From: Anaerolineae bacterium
Lineage (GTDB): Bacteria > Chloroflexota > Anaerolineae > Promineifilales > Promineifilaceae
Assembly: GCA_023382655.1 (NCBI GenBank)
Contig: JAHDWK010000016.1
Span: 1-64,000, forward strand
Direction of reading: 5' to 3'
Length of the DNA stretch: 64,000 nucleotides
Part shown: positions 33,533 through 42,531 of the stretch, one piece after another
Layout of the letters: each line of letters begins with the position of its first letter
Position numbering within the stretch: the stretch's first letter is position 1
Program-made: the position numbers and the translations under genes
The notes under the pieces: model-generated
What the model was told of the DNA's origin: nothing
Databases searched by the model: none
Seen by the model: only the letters and a program-made list of their open reading frames with translations

Positions 33533-34681
33533 ATGCATCTGGCTATCAACGCCTATTTCTGGAACCGGCCCAATAGTGGCAGCGGCCAATACACGCGCTA
33601 TCTGGTGACAACACTACGCCAGATGGTGTCTGATTTGCAAATCACCCTCATTTATCCCCAATTTAATGATCCCGGTCTGCAAGATGTGCCGCCAGGAGTA
33701 GATGTTTGTCCTGTGCCCACTCGTCTGGGCCATGTGGGTAAAGTGTGGTTTGAACAGCGGGGGTTTCCGGGGGCGTGTACGGCCGTGCACGCCGACATTG
33801 CCCACATCCCTTACTGGGGCGGCCCGCTCCGTTCCGCCATCCCGCATGTGGTGACGGTGCATGATCTGACCACGATGCTGGTGCCCGAATACCGGCGCAA
33901 AGCCAGCGCCCGTCTGTACAATGCCCTGGTATCTGCCAGTGCCCGCGGCGCTTCCCACATTATCACCGATTCTCATGCCAGCAAAGAAGAAATCATGGCT
34001 CATTTGCACATCCCGCCGGAAAAAATCACGCCCATCCATCTGGCGGTAACGGCCGATTACCAGCCGCAACCCAATTCATTACTGGATATGGCCGTGCTGC
34101 GCAAATATGACCTGCCCGATTTTTATGTGCTGTATCTGGGCGGGTATGAACTGCACAAGAATGTGACCACGCTGCTGCTGGCCTGGACATATGTGGGGCA
34201 GGCGTTGGGCGACGAATACCCTTTGATTCTGGCAGGTAAAAAGCCGGAGACTATCTCGGCTACCTACCCAGATTATGATAGCTACATTCAGAAGTTGGGT
34301 ATTGGTGACTATGTGCGTTGGATTGGCTATGTGGATGAGGCGAACAAACCGTCGTTGTATCGCAATGCGGAGACGTTTGTCTTCCCCAGCCGCCGCGAGG
34401 GGTTTGGGCTGCCGGTGTTGGAGGCGCTGGCCTGTGGCACGCCGGTGGTGACGACCAATGCCACCTCGCTGCCGGAAGTGTTGGGTGAAGCCGGTTTTGC
34501 CGTAGACCCGGACGATGTGCGCGGCATGGCCGGAGCCATTATTGCCACCATTGTGCAGGATGACCTGGCGAAGGAGTTGCGGGGTACGGCCGTGACCCAG
34601 GCTGCCAAATTTTCGTGGGCGGATACGGCCGTGCAAACCCTGCATGTATATGATCAGGTTCTCAGGCGTTTGGGCGCTTAA
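33533..34681 (+). CDS. GT4-type glycosyltransferase
   Basis: The 382-residue protein has the GT-B fold of family 4. The N-terminal domain carries NSGSGQYTRYL and VVTVHDLTTMLVPEY. The C-terminal nucleotide-sugar domain carries FVFPSRREGFGLPVLEALAC, the EX7E motif, near residue 285, and GTPVVTTNATSLPEV. It probably adds a hexose to a lipid or polysaccharide at the cytoplasmic face. No ribosome site is evident before the ATG and no polysaccharide cluster is adjacent, so the acceptor is unknown. Confidence 0.9.
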   Translation: MHLAINAYFWNRPNSGSGQYTRYLVTTLRQMVSDLQITLIYPQFNDPGLQDVPPGVDVCPVPTRLGHVGKVWFEQRGFPGACTAVHADIAHIPYWGGPLRSAIPHVVTVHDLTTMLVPEYRRKASARLYNALVSASARGASHIITDSHASKEEIMAHLHIPPEKITPIHLAVTADYQPQPNSLLDMAVLRKYDLPDFYVLYLGGYELHKNVTTLLLAWTYVGQALGDEYPLILAGKKPETISATYPDYDSYIQKLGIGDYVRWIGYVDEANKPSLYRNAETFVFPSRREGFGLPVLEALACGTPVVTTNATSLPEVLGEAGFAVDPDDVRGMAGAIIATIVQDDLAKELRGTAVTQAAKFSWADTAVQTLHVYDQVLRRLGA

Positions 34682-34772
34682 GTGGCAAGCAATTCGCTAT
34701 CATAAATTTGCCTGATGACCGGACACAGTTATAAACTAAACACCTGAATACTTTCAGCTAGAGGTTAATTTT

Positions 34773-35327
34773 ATGGCAATTAAAGCAGACAAATGGATTC
34801 GCAAAATGGCGCTGGAACATCATATGATTGAGCCATTTGTAGATGGGCAGGTACGGGAAGGCGTCATTTCTTATGGCCTCTCTTCTTACGGGTATGATAT
34901 TCGCGTCAGCCGGGAATTCAAGATATTCACCAACGTCCATTCGGCCATTGTAGACCCCAAACATTTCAACCCCATGTCTTTTATTGATTATGAAGGGGAT
35001 GTTTGTGTGATTCCGCCCAATTCCTTTGTACTGGCGCAAACGGTGGAGTATTTTCGCATCCCGCGCAATGTCTTAACCGTGTGTCTGGGCAAATCTACTT
35101 ATGCCCGCTGTGGCCTGATCGTCAACGTGACGCCGTTTGAGCCGGAGTGGGAAGGGTACGTTACTCTGGAAATATCGAATACCACCCCGTTACCGGCGCG
35201 TGTATATGCTAACGAGGGTATTGCCCAGGTGTTGTTCTTTGAATCGGACGAAACGTGCGAAATATCTTACGCTGACCGCAAAGGCAAATATCAAAACCAA
35301 CAACACATTATGCTGCCGCGAATTTAA
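34773..35327 (+). CDS. dcd: dCTP deaminase
   Basis: The 184-residue protein matches Dcd: SYGLSSYGYDIRVS, CVIPPNSFVLAQTVEY, and the catalytic glutamate in VTPFEPEWEGYVTLEISNT, followed by IAQVLFFE and a GKYQNQ tail. It deaminates dCTP to dUTP for thymidylate synthesis and works as a trimer. An AGAGG site precedes the ATG. It is not in an operon with other nucleotide genes here. Confidence 0.97.
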   Translation: MAIKADKWIRKMALEHHMIEPFVDGQVREGVISYGLSSYGYDIRVSREFKIFTNVHSAIVDPKHFNPMSFIDYEGDVCVIPPNSFVLAQTVEYFRIPRNVLTVCLGKSTYARCGLIVNVTPFEPEWEGYVTLEISNTTPLPARVYANEGIAQVLFFESDETCEISYADRKGKYQNQQHIMLPRI

Positions 35328-35333
35328 GTTGTT

Positions 35334-35388
35334 CGTAGGGGGCGATTTATTGCTATCACGCCGATGGCGATAAATCACCCATTACAAA
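35334..35388. repeat. GGCGATTTAT inverted repeat
   Basis: GTAGGGGGCGATTTATTGC and GGCGATAAATCACCCATTAC form an imperfect hairpin after dcd. It is a diverged relative of the element at 4236-4288 and may act as a dcd transcript end. Confidence 0.75.
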
Positions 35389-35443
35389 CTTATACTTTGC
35401 CGCATTGGTGACAATGGCTATAATTTGTCGGCACTGTTAACAA

Positions 35444-35517
<74 letters not shown>

Positions 35518-35667
35518 TCTTTCTCTTGTTAACCCAACACATTTTGCTATAATCCCGTTTGTGATAAAAAGCACACAGTATGAGTGAACCCAAAACCCTG
35601 GCAGGTTCAAACATAACTTTGGCAGAAAAAACAGATAAGCGACAGTTACAGTCAGGAGAATAGCCAC

Positions 35668-36321
35668 ATGGCAGAGGCAGCAATTGGCGCCGGCGTGGAA
35701 AGCGGCGGCATCTCACGACGTGAATTTTTGTATTACATTTGGGGCGCTTCCATGGCCCTCTACCTGGCGCAATTTGCCGGTTTGTTGGTCTGGTTTTTGA
35801 TCCCCCGTTTTCGGGAAGGTGAGTTTGGCGGCAAGTTTGTGCTGCCCGTGGGCAGCATACCGGGCGTCAACGCTGAGCCGGGTAATTTCCCGGACGGTCG
35901 TTTCTGGTTAGTCAACTTGGATTCTAGCCAGCCCAACGAACTGTTTGCCCTGGCTCCGGATGAAAGTGGACAAACCCTGAAAGGTGTGTTAGCCATTTAC
36001 AAGGTGTGTACCCACCTCGGCTGCATTTATGCCTGGACGCCGGCCAACAACCGGTATGAATGTCCGTGTCATGGGTCAAAATATCGGCTGGACGGCCGTC
36101 GTATCGAATCCCCTGCTCCCCGTACCCTGGATCGTTTTCAGCTTGAGTTTCTGGATGCCGAACGGAATCCCATCCCCAACACCCTCTCCCCAGAAGCCAA
36201 CGACTTTTACCAACCCGTGTCCATCCCCGACAATGCCGTTTTCATCAGCATTGACACCTCCGCCAAGAAAACAGGCCCCGGCGACACCTTGCTCTGTGAT
36301 TTTGCCGGTGACTGTCCATAA
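35668..36321 (+). CDS. Rieske iron-sulfur subunit of a quinol:cytochrome c reductase
   Basis: The 217-residue protein has an N-terminal SRREF segment and one membrane helix (about residues 17-45), like twin-arginine exported Rieske proteins. It then has the 2Fe-2S ligands in CTHLGCIY and CPCHGSKY. The cluster domain lies outside the membrane and passes electrons from quinol to cytochrome c. An AGGAGA site precedes the ATG. Cytochrome b and c genes follow at 50 and 86 bp, forming one operon. Confidence 0.95.
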   Translation: MAEAAIGAGVESGGISRREFLYYIWGASMALYLAQFAGLLVWFLIPRFREGEFGGKFVLPVGSIPGVNAEPGNFPDGRFWLVNLDSSQPNELFALAPDESGQTLKGVLAIYKVCTHLGCIYAWTPANNRYECPCHGSKYRLDGRRIESPAPRTLDRFQLEFLDAERNPIPNTLSPEANDFYQPVSIPDNAVFISIDTSAKKTGPGDTLLCDFAGDCP

Positions 36322-36371
36322 ATTAAACTTCTAAAAAAGACACGGGACGAAAAAGCGGTTAAGGAGAAGAA

Positions 36372-38072
36372 ATGGCTACCATTTTTGAACAAATTAGCGA
36401 GATGGGCCTCAAACAAGCCCTTGTAACCAAAACCGATGAAGTGGTAGAGCGCCTCACTGCCGGTATGAACATCAGTGATGTGCGCGGGGCGCTGCGTGGT
36501 GATGAACCACGTCGTCCCAACCCGCGTCTGCGCCCCCATGCCGACGGTTTTTGGTTCCACATCCGCCCTAGCTTTTACCACACCGAAGTCACCCATATCT
36601 ACCCCACCTTCCGTTTGGGCTGGCTTTCTACTTTTATGATGGTGTGGGAAACGATCACCGGCATCCTGCTGATGATTTTCTACACACCCAGCCCGCTGAT
36701 CGCTTATGGCGATATGTGGAACATCCTCAGTAATGTGCCGATGGGCCAACTGATGCGTAACATGCACCGCCTGGGTGCGGAAGTGATGGTATTGGTAGTG
36801 GCGCTGCATATGCTTCGTACCTTCATTACCGGCAGCTATAAAAAGCCACGCCAGTTTACCTGGGCCACCGGCGTTATTTTGCTCACGCTCACCGCTTTGC
36901 TCAGTTTTAGCGGTTATTTGCTCCCCTGGGATCAACTGGCTTATTGGGCTTTGACGGTATTCCTGTCTGGGGCTGAAGCGGCGCCTGCGCCTCCGGTGGT
37001 GAACCAAAATATTCTCTTTATTTTGCAGGGCGGCCCCGCGTTGGGCGCCGGCGGTTTGCTACGCTGGTATTTATTCCATGTTTTGTTACTGCCGCTGCTG
37101 TTGGGCGTCTTCTTCTTTGTCCATTATTACAAGGTGATTTTGCATGGACTCTCGCTGCCGCCGGGGCGCGAAGAGATTGGCGAAGATACAGCCAAACGGG
37201 TGCCCAAAGATGAACGCACCTACTTTACGCCTGATATTTTAACCAGTGAATTGATGTGGACGGCATTACTCACCCTGTTTTTGATTGCCGGTTCGCTCTG
37301 GTTTTGGGATGCGCCGTTGGAAACCCATGCCGACCCGGTGGTAACACCGCTGCATGTGGTGGCCCCCTGGTATCTTTCCTGGTCGCAAGGGTGGCTGAAG
37401 TTAGCGCCTAAAACGGTGGTGGTGGGTTTTATTCCCTTGCTCCTGGTGGCCTTCATTGTGATGCCTTATTTTGAGGTGGGCAAGAGCCGCCGTTATGCCG
37501 ACCGCCGTGTAGGTCTCTCGGTTTCTTTCCTGTTTATCGCTTTCATGTTGGTTTCTAACTGGATGGGTTCACCGGAATTTCGGGTGGAAAGCTCACCGGA
37601 ACGGGAAGTATCACAGGGGGTGCTACCCCAGGAAGGCCCCAGTGTGTTGAAAGGTGTGCCTTATGAACATCTGGAGTTGGGCACCTATGTGCCGGGACAG
37701 GTGCTAGAAGATAACCCGCACCTGACACGGGCGTTAGCCGTGTTCTATAACGCCCTGTACCGGCAAAGCTGCAAACTGGGGGATGGCAATCCCGATCTGC
37801 CCTATAACTGGTACCCATGTGAAGAAGAAGTGCTGGAGAATGGCGAGGTTCGTTATGGCAATCACTTTACCGATAACGCCATGCCCAACCCTTATGCCGA
37901 ACTGCGTATCACTCAAGAGCAGGAAAATATGGTGAAGCTTACCTTGTACTATGAAGTAGTGAATCCACAAAGGCCTGAGGAACTCCTGATTGAGTCAGAT
38001 GAGGCCGTGGGTTATCGCCACGAGGACTCACTTTATGAGGAAGAATGCCAGTTCCTGAATAAGAACTGCTGA
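36372..38072 (+). CDS. Cytochrome b subunit with long C-terminal extension
   Basis: The 566-residue protein has the four heme-ligand histidines as two pairs, NMHRLGAEVMVLVVALH and LFHVLLLPLLLGVFFFVHY. The first pair is 13 residues apart and the second 14, the spacing known from cytochrome b6-type proteins. Membrane helices cover about residues 75-395. The quinol-site motif, usually PEWY, reads APWY (in HVVAPWYLSW). A hydrophilic tail of about 160 residues with four cysteines and no heme motif follows. An AAGGAGA site precedes the ATG. No ACGGCCGT motif occurs in this gene. Confidence 0.95.
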   Translation: MATIFEQISEMGLKQALVTKTDEVVERLTAGMNISDVRGALRGDEPRRPNPRLRPHADGFWFHIRPSFYHTEVTHIYPTFRLGWLSTFMMVWETITGILLMIFYTPSPLIAYGDMWNILSNVPMGQLMRNMHRLGAEVMVLVVALHMLRTFITGSYKKPRQFTWATGVILLTLTALLSFSGYLLPWDQLAYWALTVFLSGAEAAPAPPVVNQNILFILQGGPALGAGGLLRWYLFHVLLLPLLLGVFFFVHYYKVILHGLSLPPGREEIGEDTAKRVPKDERTYFTPDILTSELMWTALLTLFLIAGSLWFWDAPLETHADPVVTPLHVVAPWYLSWSQGWLKLAPKTVVVGFIPLLLVAFIVMPYFEVGKSRRYADRRVGLSVSFLFIAFMLVSNWMGSPEFRVESSPEREVSQGVLPQEGPSVLKGVPYEHLELGTYVPGQVLEDNPHLTRALAVFYNALYRQSCKLGDGNPDLPYNWYPCEEEVLENGEVRYGNHFTDNAMPNPYAELRITQEQENMVKLTLYYEVVNPQRPEELLIESDEAVGYRHEDSLYEEECQFLNKNC

Positions 38073-38082
38073 TTTTCGTAAA

Positions 38083-38152
38083 CCGTAATCCGTGACCCGT
38101 AATCCGTGACGAATGAACGGATAACGGATAACGGATAACGGGTAACGGGGAA
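38083..38152. repeat. CCGTAATC/GGATAACG word-array hairpin
   Basis: Copies of CCGTAATCCGTGACC are followed by three copies of ACGGATA and a GGGTAACGGGG arm. The array fills the spacer between the cytochrome b and c genes, up to the start of the latter, where only a weak ribosome site remains. Confidence 0.92.
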
Positions 38153-38158
38153 AAATAG

Positions 38159-39052
38159 ATGCAAGTAAAAGTCGTAATCGGAACCGTTGCTTTTATGCTG
38201 ACGATGGTGGTGTTGGGATATGCGGCATTACGTGAACCAACAAGGCTAGAAGATTTTGCCGGGGCGGCCCACGGCCGTTCCGTGGAACAAGGCGCATATC
38301 TCTACATCAACAACTGCGCCACTTGCCACGGCCTGGATGGCACCGCTACTTCTGGCCTCGAAAATGGCTGCCGCGACGCCAATGGCGACCCCAATTGTCT
38401 GGGGCTGCCGCTCAATAACTACTTCCTGCTGTGTGGCAACCCGCCGCGCCGTTCCATAGACCTGGGTTGGCAGGGTACTACCGAGAACTTGATTAAACGT
38501 ACAGTAGCCGCCGGCCGGGGGGCTATCATGCCCGCCTGGTCAAACGACTTTGGCGGCCCCATGCGTCCTGATCAGGTACAGAATGTGACCAATTACGTCC
38601 TCAACTGGGGCAGCGAAGAACTGTGCGCTGAAGAGCCGGTGACATTTCCCTGGCCTGAATTTGGTCCCGGCGCCGCTGCCGAATTCCAGGCATTGACCGA
38701 TCCGGTGGAAATTGTGGCCGGTGACCCGGAACTGGGCGCACAGGCCTACCTGAGCAATGGTTGTAACGCCTGCCATGGAATACCTGATGGCGACGTTGCG
38801 GCTACGGTTGGCCCTTCGTTGACAGACGTTGCCACGAATGGCGCCGAACGTATAGAGGGGTATTCGGCTCAAGACTACATTTATGAGTCCATTCTCGAAC
38901 CCAACGCCTTTATTTCGCCCGAATGCCCCAACGGCGCCTGTACCTCGCCCAGTTTGATGCCTGGTACCTTCGCGCTGACGCTCAGCCGTAACCCGCAGGA
39001 CATGGCTAACTTACTGGCTTACCTGATGGGGGATGCATATACACATCCGTAA
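38159..39052 (+). CDS. Diheme cytochrome c subunit
   Basis: The 297-residue protein has an N-terminal membrane anchor (residues about 4-24) and two heme c sites, NCATCHGL near residue 60 and GCNACHGIP near residue 205. Candidate axial methionines include GAIMPAW. Two cytochrome c domains outside the membrane would take electrons from the Rieske protein. The gene order Rieske, cytochrome b, cytochrome c is that of a bc-type complex with a multi-heme c subunit. A terminator follows. Confidence 0.93.
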   Translation: MQVKVVIGTVAFMLTMVVLGYAALREPTRLEDFAGAAHGRSVEQGAYLYINNCATCHGLDGTATSGLENGCRDANGDPNCLGLPLNNYFLLCGNPPRRSIDLGWQGTTENLIKRTVAAGRGAIMPAWSNDFGGPMRPDQVQNVTNYVLNWGSEELCAEEPVTFPWPEFGPGAAAEFQALTDPVEIVAGDPELGAQAYLSNGCNACHGIPDGDVAATVGPSLTDVATNGAERIEGYSAQDYIYESILEPNAFISPECPNGACTSPSLMPGTFALTLSRNPQDMANLLAYLMGDAYTHP

Positions 39053-39078
39053 GCAGTGAGTAGTAAACAGTGAGCAGC

Positions 39079-39105
39079 AAGCCCGGCAGATGCCGGGCTT
39101 TTTTA
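39079..39105 (+). terminator. Rho-independent terminator after the bc operon
   Basis: AAGCCCGGCA and TGCCGGGCTT flank a GA loop and are followed by a T run. A short AGCAGTAAACAGTGAGCAG word array lies just upstream (39050-39078). Confidence 0.93.
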
Positions 39106-39204
39106 TTTGGGCAGATTGATAGTTGAATTTAGTTTATACTTGGGCATGGGCATACCAATGGTTATACTAAATGGGGGAGCGATGGTATGAACTATGGCTA
39201 ATAC

Positions 39205-41256
39205 ATGGAACTTACAACTACTCAACAAGAAGCGATAATGGCCGGGCAGACCAGTTTTTTGCTGGGGGCAGCGGGCACGGGTAAGACGACGGCTTTGCAG
39301 CAGCGGCTTATTCGGCTGCTGGTGATGGGCGAACCGGCGTATACGATCCTGGTGATGGTGGCGGAGCCAGACCATACTGACCGGTACCTGGACACGGTGC
39401 ATCAATCGGGGCTGGGGCCGTATGCGGACCTGAAGATCACGACCTATAACCAGATGGCGCAGGAGATGGTGGAACTGTTCTGGCCGTTGGTGGCACGGCC
39501 GTCTGGCTTTACCACCCCCTATCGCCCCCCCACTTTCCTCAGTTATGACCTGGCGCAACTGCTGATGTGGCACGTCATCACCCCCATGCTGCATGAGGGG
39601 GCGTTTGCCGATTTGCGGCTGCGGCCGCAGCAAATTGTCAGCCAGCTTTTGGATACGCTCAACCGGGCGGCGTTGAATGGTCTAAGCCTGGAAGAAGCGA
39701 TTGAGCGGCAAAAGCGCACCTGGACGGGGGAACCGGAACGGCTGTTGCATCTGGATGACGCCGCCAAAGCGGCCCGCACGTTCCGCCAATCGTGTCGGGA
39801 CAATGGGTTGTTGGATTTGTCGCTGGCGGTGCGGGTGTTTGATACGCAGCTTGTCCACCACGAGGTGTTTAAGAATTATTTCCGCGAGCGGTATCGCCAC
39901 CTGATTGTGGATAACGTGGAGGAGCAAACCCCTGCCGGGCAGAATTTTGTGGGCGAATTGATGGATGTTACGCAGACAACGGCCGTAGCCTACGATGGCG
40001 GCGGCGGCTACAAACGATTCCTGGCAGCCGACCCCGACGGGGCACGCCAATTTTACCACCGCAGCGTTTACCAGTTTCAATTTACCGACAGTTTTACCAC
40101 GACACCGGCTTTGGAAAACGTGGCGAATCTGGTGGAAAACTTTTTGTTGTTCACCGACAAACCAACGGCATTGGCGAAGGAGGCGATTGGTGGGGTGGTG
40201 TACGGCCGTTACCGCCGTGAAATGGTACAAAACCTGGCCCGCTTCCTGCCTGAACTGATGGCCGAACGGGGGTTGGTTCCCTCTGACATCGCCATCATCA
40301 CCCCCTATCTGGATGGGGCGCTGCGTTACCTGCTGGGCAATGCCCTGAAAGAGGCCGGGCTGCCTTACCGCGAACTGCGCCGCCGCTCCAGCCCGCGTGA
40401 CGAGCCACGTGTGCGCGCCTGGCTCACCTGGCTGGCGTTGGCCCATCCCCATTGGGACGTGCATCCGTCGGCGTATGATGTGGCCGAGGCGCTCACCCTT
40501 TCCATACACGGTTTTGATCCTGCCCGTGCGGAATTGCTGACGGAGCGGCTGTACCGCCCCGATATGCCCGACCTGCTGCCCATCAGCGAACTGCCGCCGC
40601 GCCTGGTGGAACGCATTGGCTTTGATCTGGTGGGGTTGGTGGAGGAGCTGCGCCTATGGCTGGAAGCGGTGGACGCCAACCAGCCGTTAGACCACTGTCT
40701 GCATGATTTGTTCCAACTGCTGTCGCAGAAGCGGTTCCAGCCGGAACCGGATGTGGCCGGGGCGGCGGTGTGTGATTGGCTGGTGAAGGCGGCCACCCGC
40801 TTGCGGCAGTCGGCCGAGGCGATTGGTTTTAAGACGCCGGCCGAGATTGGCGCGGCCTTTATTGACGGCATCAACAATGGGCTGGTGACGGCCAATCCGC
40901 CTGACCTGGGCGACCCGCCTGACCCGGACGGCATTACGATTTCTACGATGTATGGTTATTTGCTGGCGGGCAGTCCGGTGCGGGTGCAGGTGTGGCTGGA
41001 AACGGCCGCGACCGGCTGGTGGGACATCCCCAACCAACCGTTGAGCAATGCATTTGTGCTGGCGCAGAGTTACGATGTGTCACGGCCGTGGACGGTGGAA
41101 GAAGATTATGCCATTCGCAATGAACTGCTGGCCCGTCTCATTCGGGGCCTCACCGCTCGCTGCGCTGAGGGCGTGGTGTTGGCTACCAGTGACCTGGATC
41201 GGCGTGGTGTGCGCCAGGATGGCCCTCTTTGGCGGGCTTTACAGCCGGTTCGTTAG
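39205..41256 (+). CDS. Degenerate UvrD/PcrA-like superfamily 1 helicase protein
   Basis: The 683-residue protein keeps a superfamily 1 helicase start (TTTQQEAIMAGQTSFLLGAAGTG... with Walker A GAAGTGKTT near residues 22-30). A Walker B-like strand reads LIVDNVEEQTP instead of the usual DExQD. Motifs IV-VI are hard to find: the place of motif V reads ISTMYGYLLAGSPVRVQV. It may bind ATP without normal unwinding. The protein could assist a RecB-like nuclease, but none is adjacent. No clear ribosome site precedes the ATG. Confidence 0.75.
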   Translation: MELTTTQQEAIMAGQTSFLLGAAGTGKTTALQQRLIRLLVMGEPAYTILVMVAEPDHTDRYLDTVHQSGLGPYADLKITTYNQMAQEMVELFWPLVARPSGFTTPYRPPTFLSYDLAQLLMWHVITPMLHEGAFADLRLRPQQIVSQLLDTLNRAALNGLSLEEAIERQKRTWTGEPERLLHLDDAAKAARTFRQSCRDNGLLDLSLAVRVFDTQLVHHEVFKNYFRERYRHLIVDNVEEQTPAGQNFVGELMDVTQTTAVAYDGGGGYKRFLAADPDGARQFYHRSVYQFQFTDSFTTTPALENVANLVENFLLFTDKPTALAKEAIGGVVYGRYRREMVQNLARFLPELMAERGLVPSDIAIITPYLDGALRYLLGNALKEAGLPYRELRRRSSPRDEPRVRAWLTWLALAHPHWDVHPSAYDVAEALTLSIHGFDPARAELLTERLYRPDMPDLLPISELPPRLVERIGFDLVGLVEELRLWLEAVDANQPLDHCLHDLFQLLSQKRFQPEPDVAGAAVCDWLVKAATRLRQSAEAIGFKTPAEIGAAFIDGINNGLVTANPPDLGDPPDPDGITISTMYGYLLAGSPVRVQVWLETAATGWWDIPNQPLSNAFVLAQSYDVSRPWTVEEDYAIRNELLARLIRGLTARCAEGVVLATSDLDRRGVRQDGPLWRALQPVR

Positions 41257-41299
41257 GAAAATGGGGGAAAACGACGGCCGTATGTCCTAAAAAGAGCTT

Positions 41300-41446
41300 G
41301 GAAGACAGTCAAGAACCTTTGAGGAACGGCTGAACGAGCCTGAAGAATGGCTCAGTAAGCCTAAGGAACGATTCAGGAAGCCTCAGGGACGGTTCAGGAA
41401 GTCAAAGGGACGGTTCAGGAAGCCTGAGGAACGATCAAACAACACC
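41300..41446 (+). repeat. 21-bp tandem repeat, about seven units
   Basis: Seven consecutive 21-base units have a consensus near AAGGGACGGTTCAGGAAGCCT; outer units are most diverged. There are no spacers. One frame reads a seven-residue repeat (GRFRKPE-like) but lacks a start codon. It lies between the helicase-like gene and pheA. Confidence 0.92.
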
Positions 41447-41484
41447 ATTTTGCTTTGTCTGATGCCTATTTTGAGGAAGAGATG

Positions 41485-42330
41485 ATGAGTGAGCGCGAAG
41501 AGACGATGGTTGTAGCTTTTCAGGGGGAACCAGGGGCGTATTCGGAGCAGGCGGTGCATGAACATTGTGGGCCGGAGACACGGACACGGCCGTGCCGCAC
41601 CTTCACCGAAATTTTTGAAAGCATCCACAACGGGCAGGCCACGCATGGCATGTTGCCGGTGGAAAATTCGCTGGCGGGCATGATTGCCCCCGCCTATGAT
41701 TTGCTCATTGACCACGATTTGCGCGTGCAGGCGGAAGTGATTGTGAAGGTAGAGCATTACCTGATGGCCCCCGCCGGAACGCAGTTGAAAGATGTGAAAC
41801 GGGCGTTATCTCATCCCCAGGCATTGGCCCAATGTGAACAAAGCCTGCGGCGGCTGCGCATTCAGCCGGTGGAGCATTATGACACCGCCGGAGCGGCGCG
41901 TGATCTGGCAGCGAACCCCCAGCCGGGCACGGCGGCCATTGCCAGCCGGCTGGCAGCCGAAACCTACAATCTGGAAGTGCTGGCGCAGCATATTGAAGAC
42001 CAGCCGTTCAATTACACCCGTTTCTTTTTATTGGGCAAAACAGACCCGCCGCGCCAGGACCCCAGCAAAACGTCCATTATCTTCACCACCCGCCATATTC
42101 CTGGGGCACTGCACGCCATCTTGGGTGAACTGGCCGACCGGGGCATTAACCTGACGAAGATTGAGTCACGGCCGCGTCGCAACCGCCCCTGGCATTACCG
42201 TTTTTTTGTGGATTTTGAGGGGCATGAGAGTGATGAAAATGTGCAGGTAGCCATGTTAGGCATTCTTAAACATTCCTCGTTTTTGCAAGTGTTGGGCAGC
42301 TACCCGATGGCCCGGCCCATTGACAATTGA
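41485..42330 (+). CDS. pheA: Prephenate dehydratase
   Basis: The 281-residue protein has the PDT start VVAFQGEPGAYSEQA, the PVENSLAG motif near residue 70, and the catalytic TRF triad in NYTRFFLLG near residue 178. A C-terminal ACT domain (IPGALHAILGELADRGINL, then ESRPRR) follows. It makes phenylpyruvate for phenylalanine, and the ACT domain normally gives feedback inhibition by phenylalanine. No chorismate mutase is fused. ATG at 41485 (or 41482) follows GAGGAAGAG. The last codons (PIDN) and stop come from an ATTGACAATTGA repeat. Confidence 0.96.
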   Translation: MSEREETMVVAFQGEPGAYSEQAVHEHCGPETRTRPCRTFTEIFESIHNGQATHGMLPVENSLAGMIAPAYDLLIDHDLRVQAEVIVKVEHYLMAPAGTQLKDVKRALSHPQALAQCEQSLRRLRIQPVEHYDTAGAARDLAANPQPGTAAIASRLAAETYNLEVLAQHIEDQPFNYTRFFLLGKTDPPRQDPSKTSIIFTTRHIPGALHAILGELADRGINLTKIESRPRRNRPWHYRFFVDFEGHESDENVQVAMLGILKHSSFLQVLGSYPMARPIDN

Positions 42331-42380
42331 CGATTGACAATTGCAGCATTTCCCAATTTGAGGTGTTTGCCGCCAACGCC

Positions 42381-42493
42381 GCCGATTGGAAATCGGCGTC
42401 TGTTATGAAAACGCGCTAAAGCGCGTTCAATTGCGCCGCTTTTAACGTGCTTCAGCACGTTTTTTATGTCAGCCTATGAATTCATTCATAGGC
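42381..42493 (+). terminator. Cluster of four hairpins, third one terminator-like
   Basis: Four stem-loops follow one another: GCCGATT/AATCGGC, AACGCGC-TAAA-GCGCGTT, AACGTGC-TTCA-GCACGTT followed by TTTT (42444-42465), and GCCTATGAAT-TC-ATTCATAGGC. The third can end pheA transcription on the plus strand. The whole block could also be a dispersed multi-hairpin element. Confidence 0.75.
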
Positions 42494-42531
42494 GATGGCG
42501 GGCCATGGCGACCAAAATGAGAATAGCGGTG

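Noticed and set aside
41300..41446. Possible CRISPR array
   Set aside because: Units are 21 bp, directly abutting and without spacers, so it is a simple tandem repeat.
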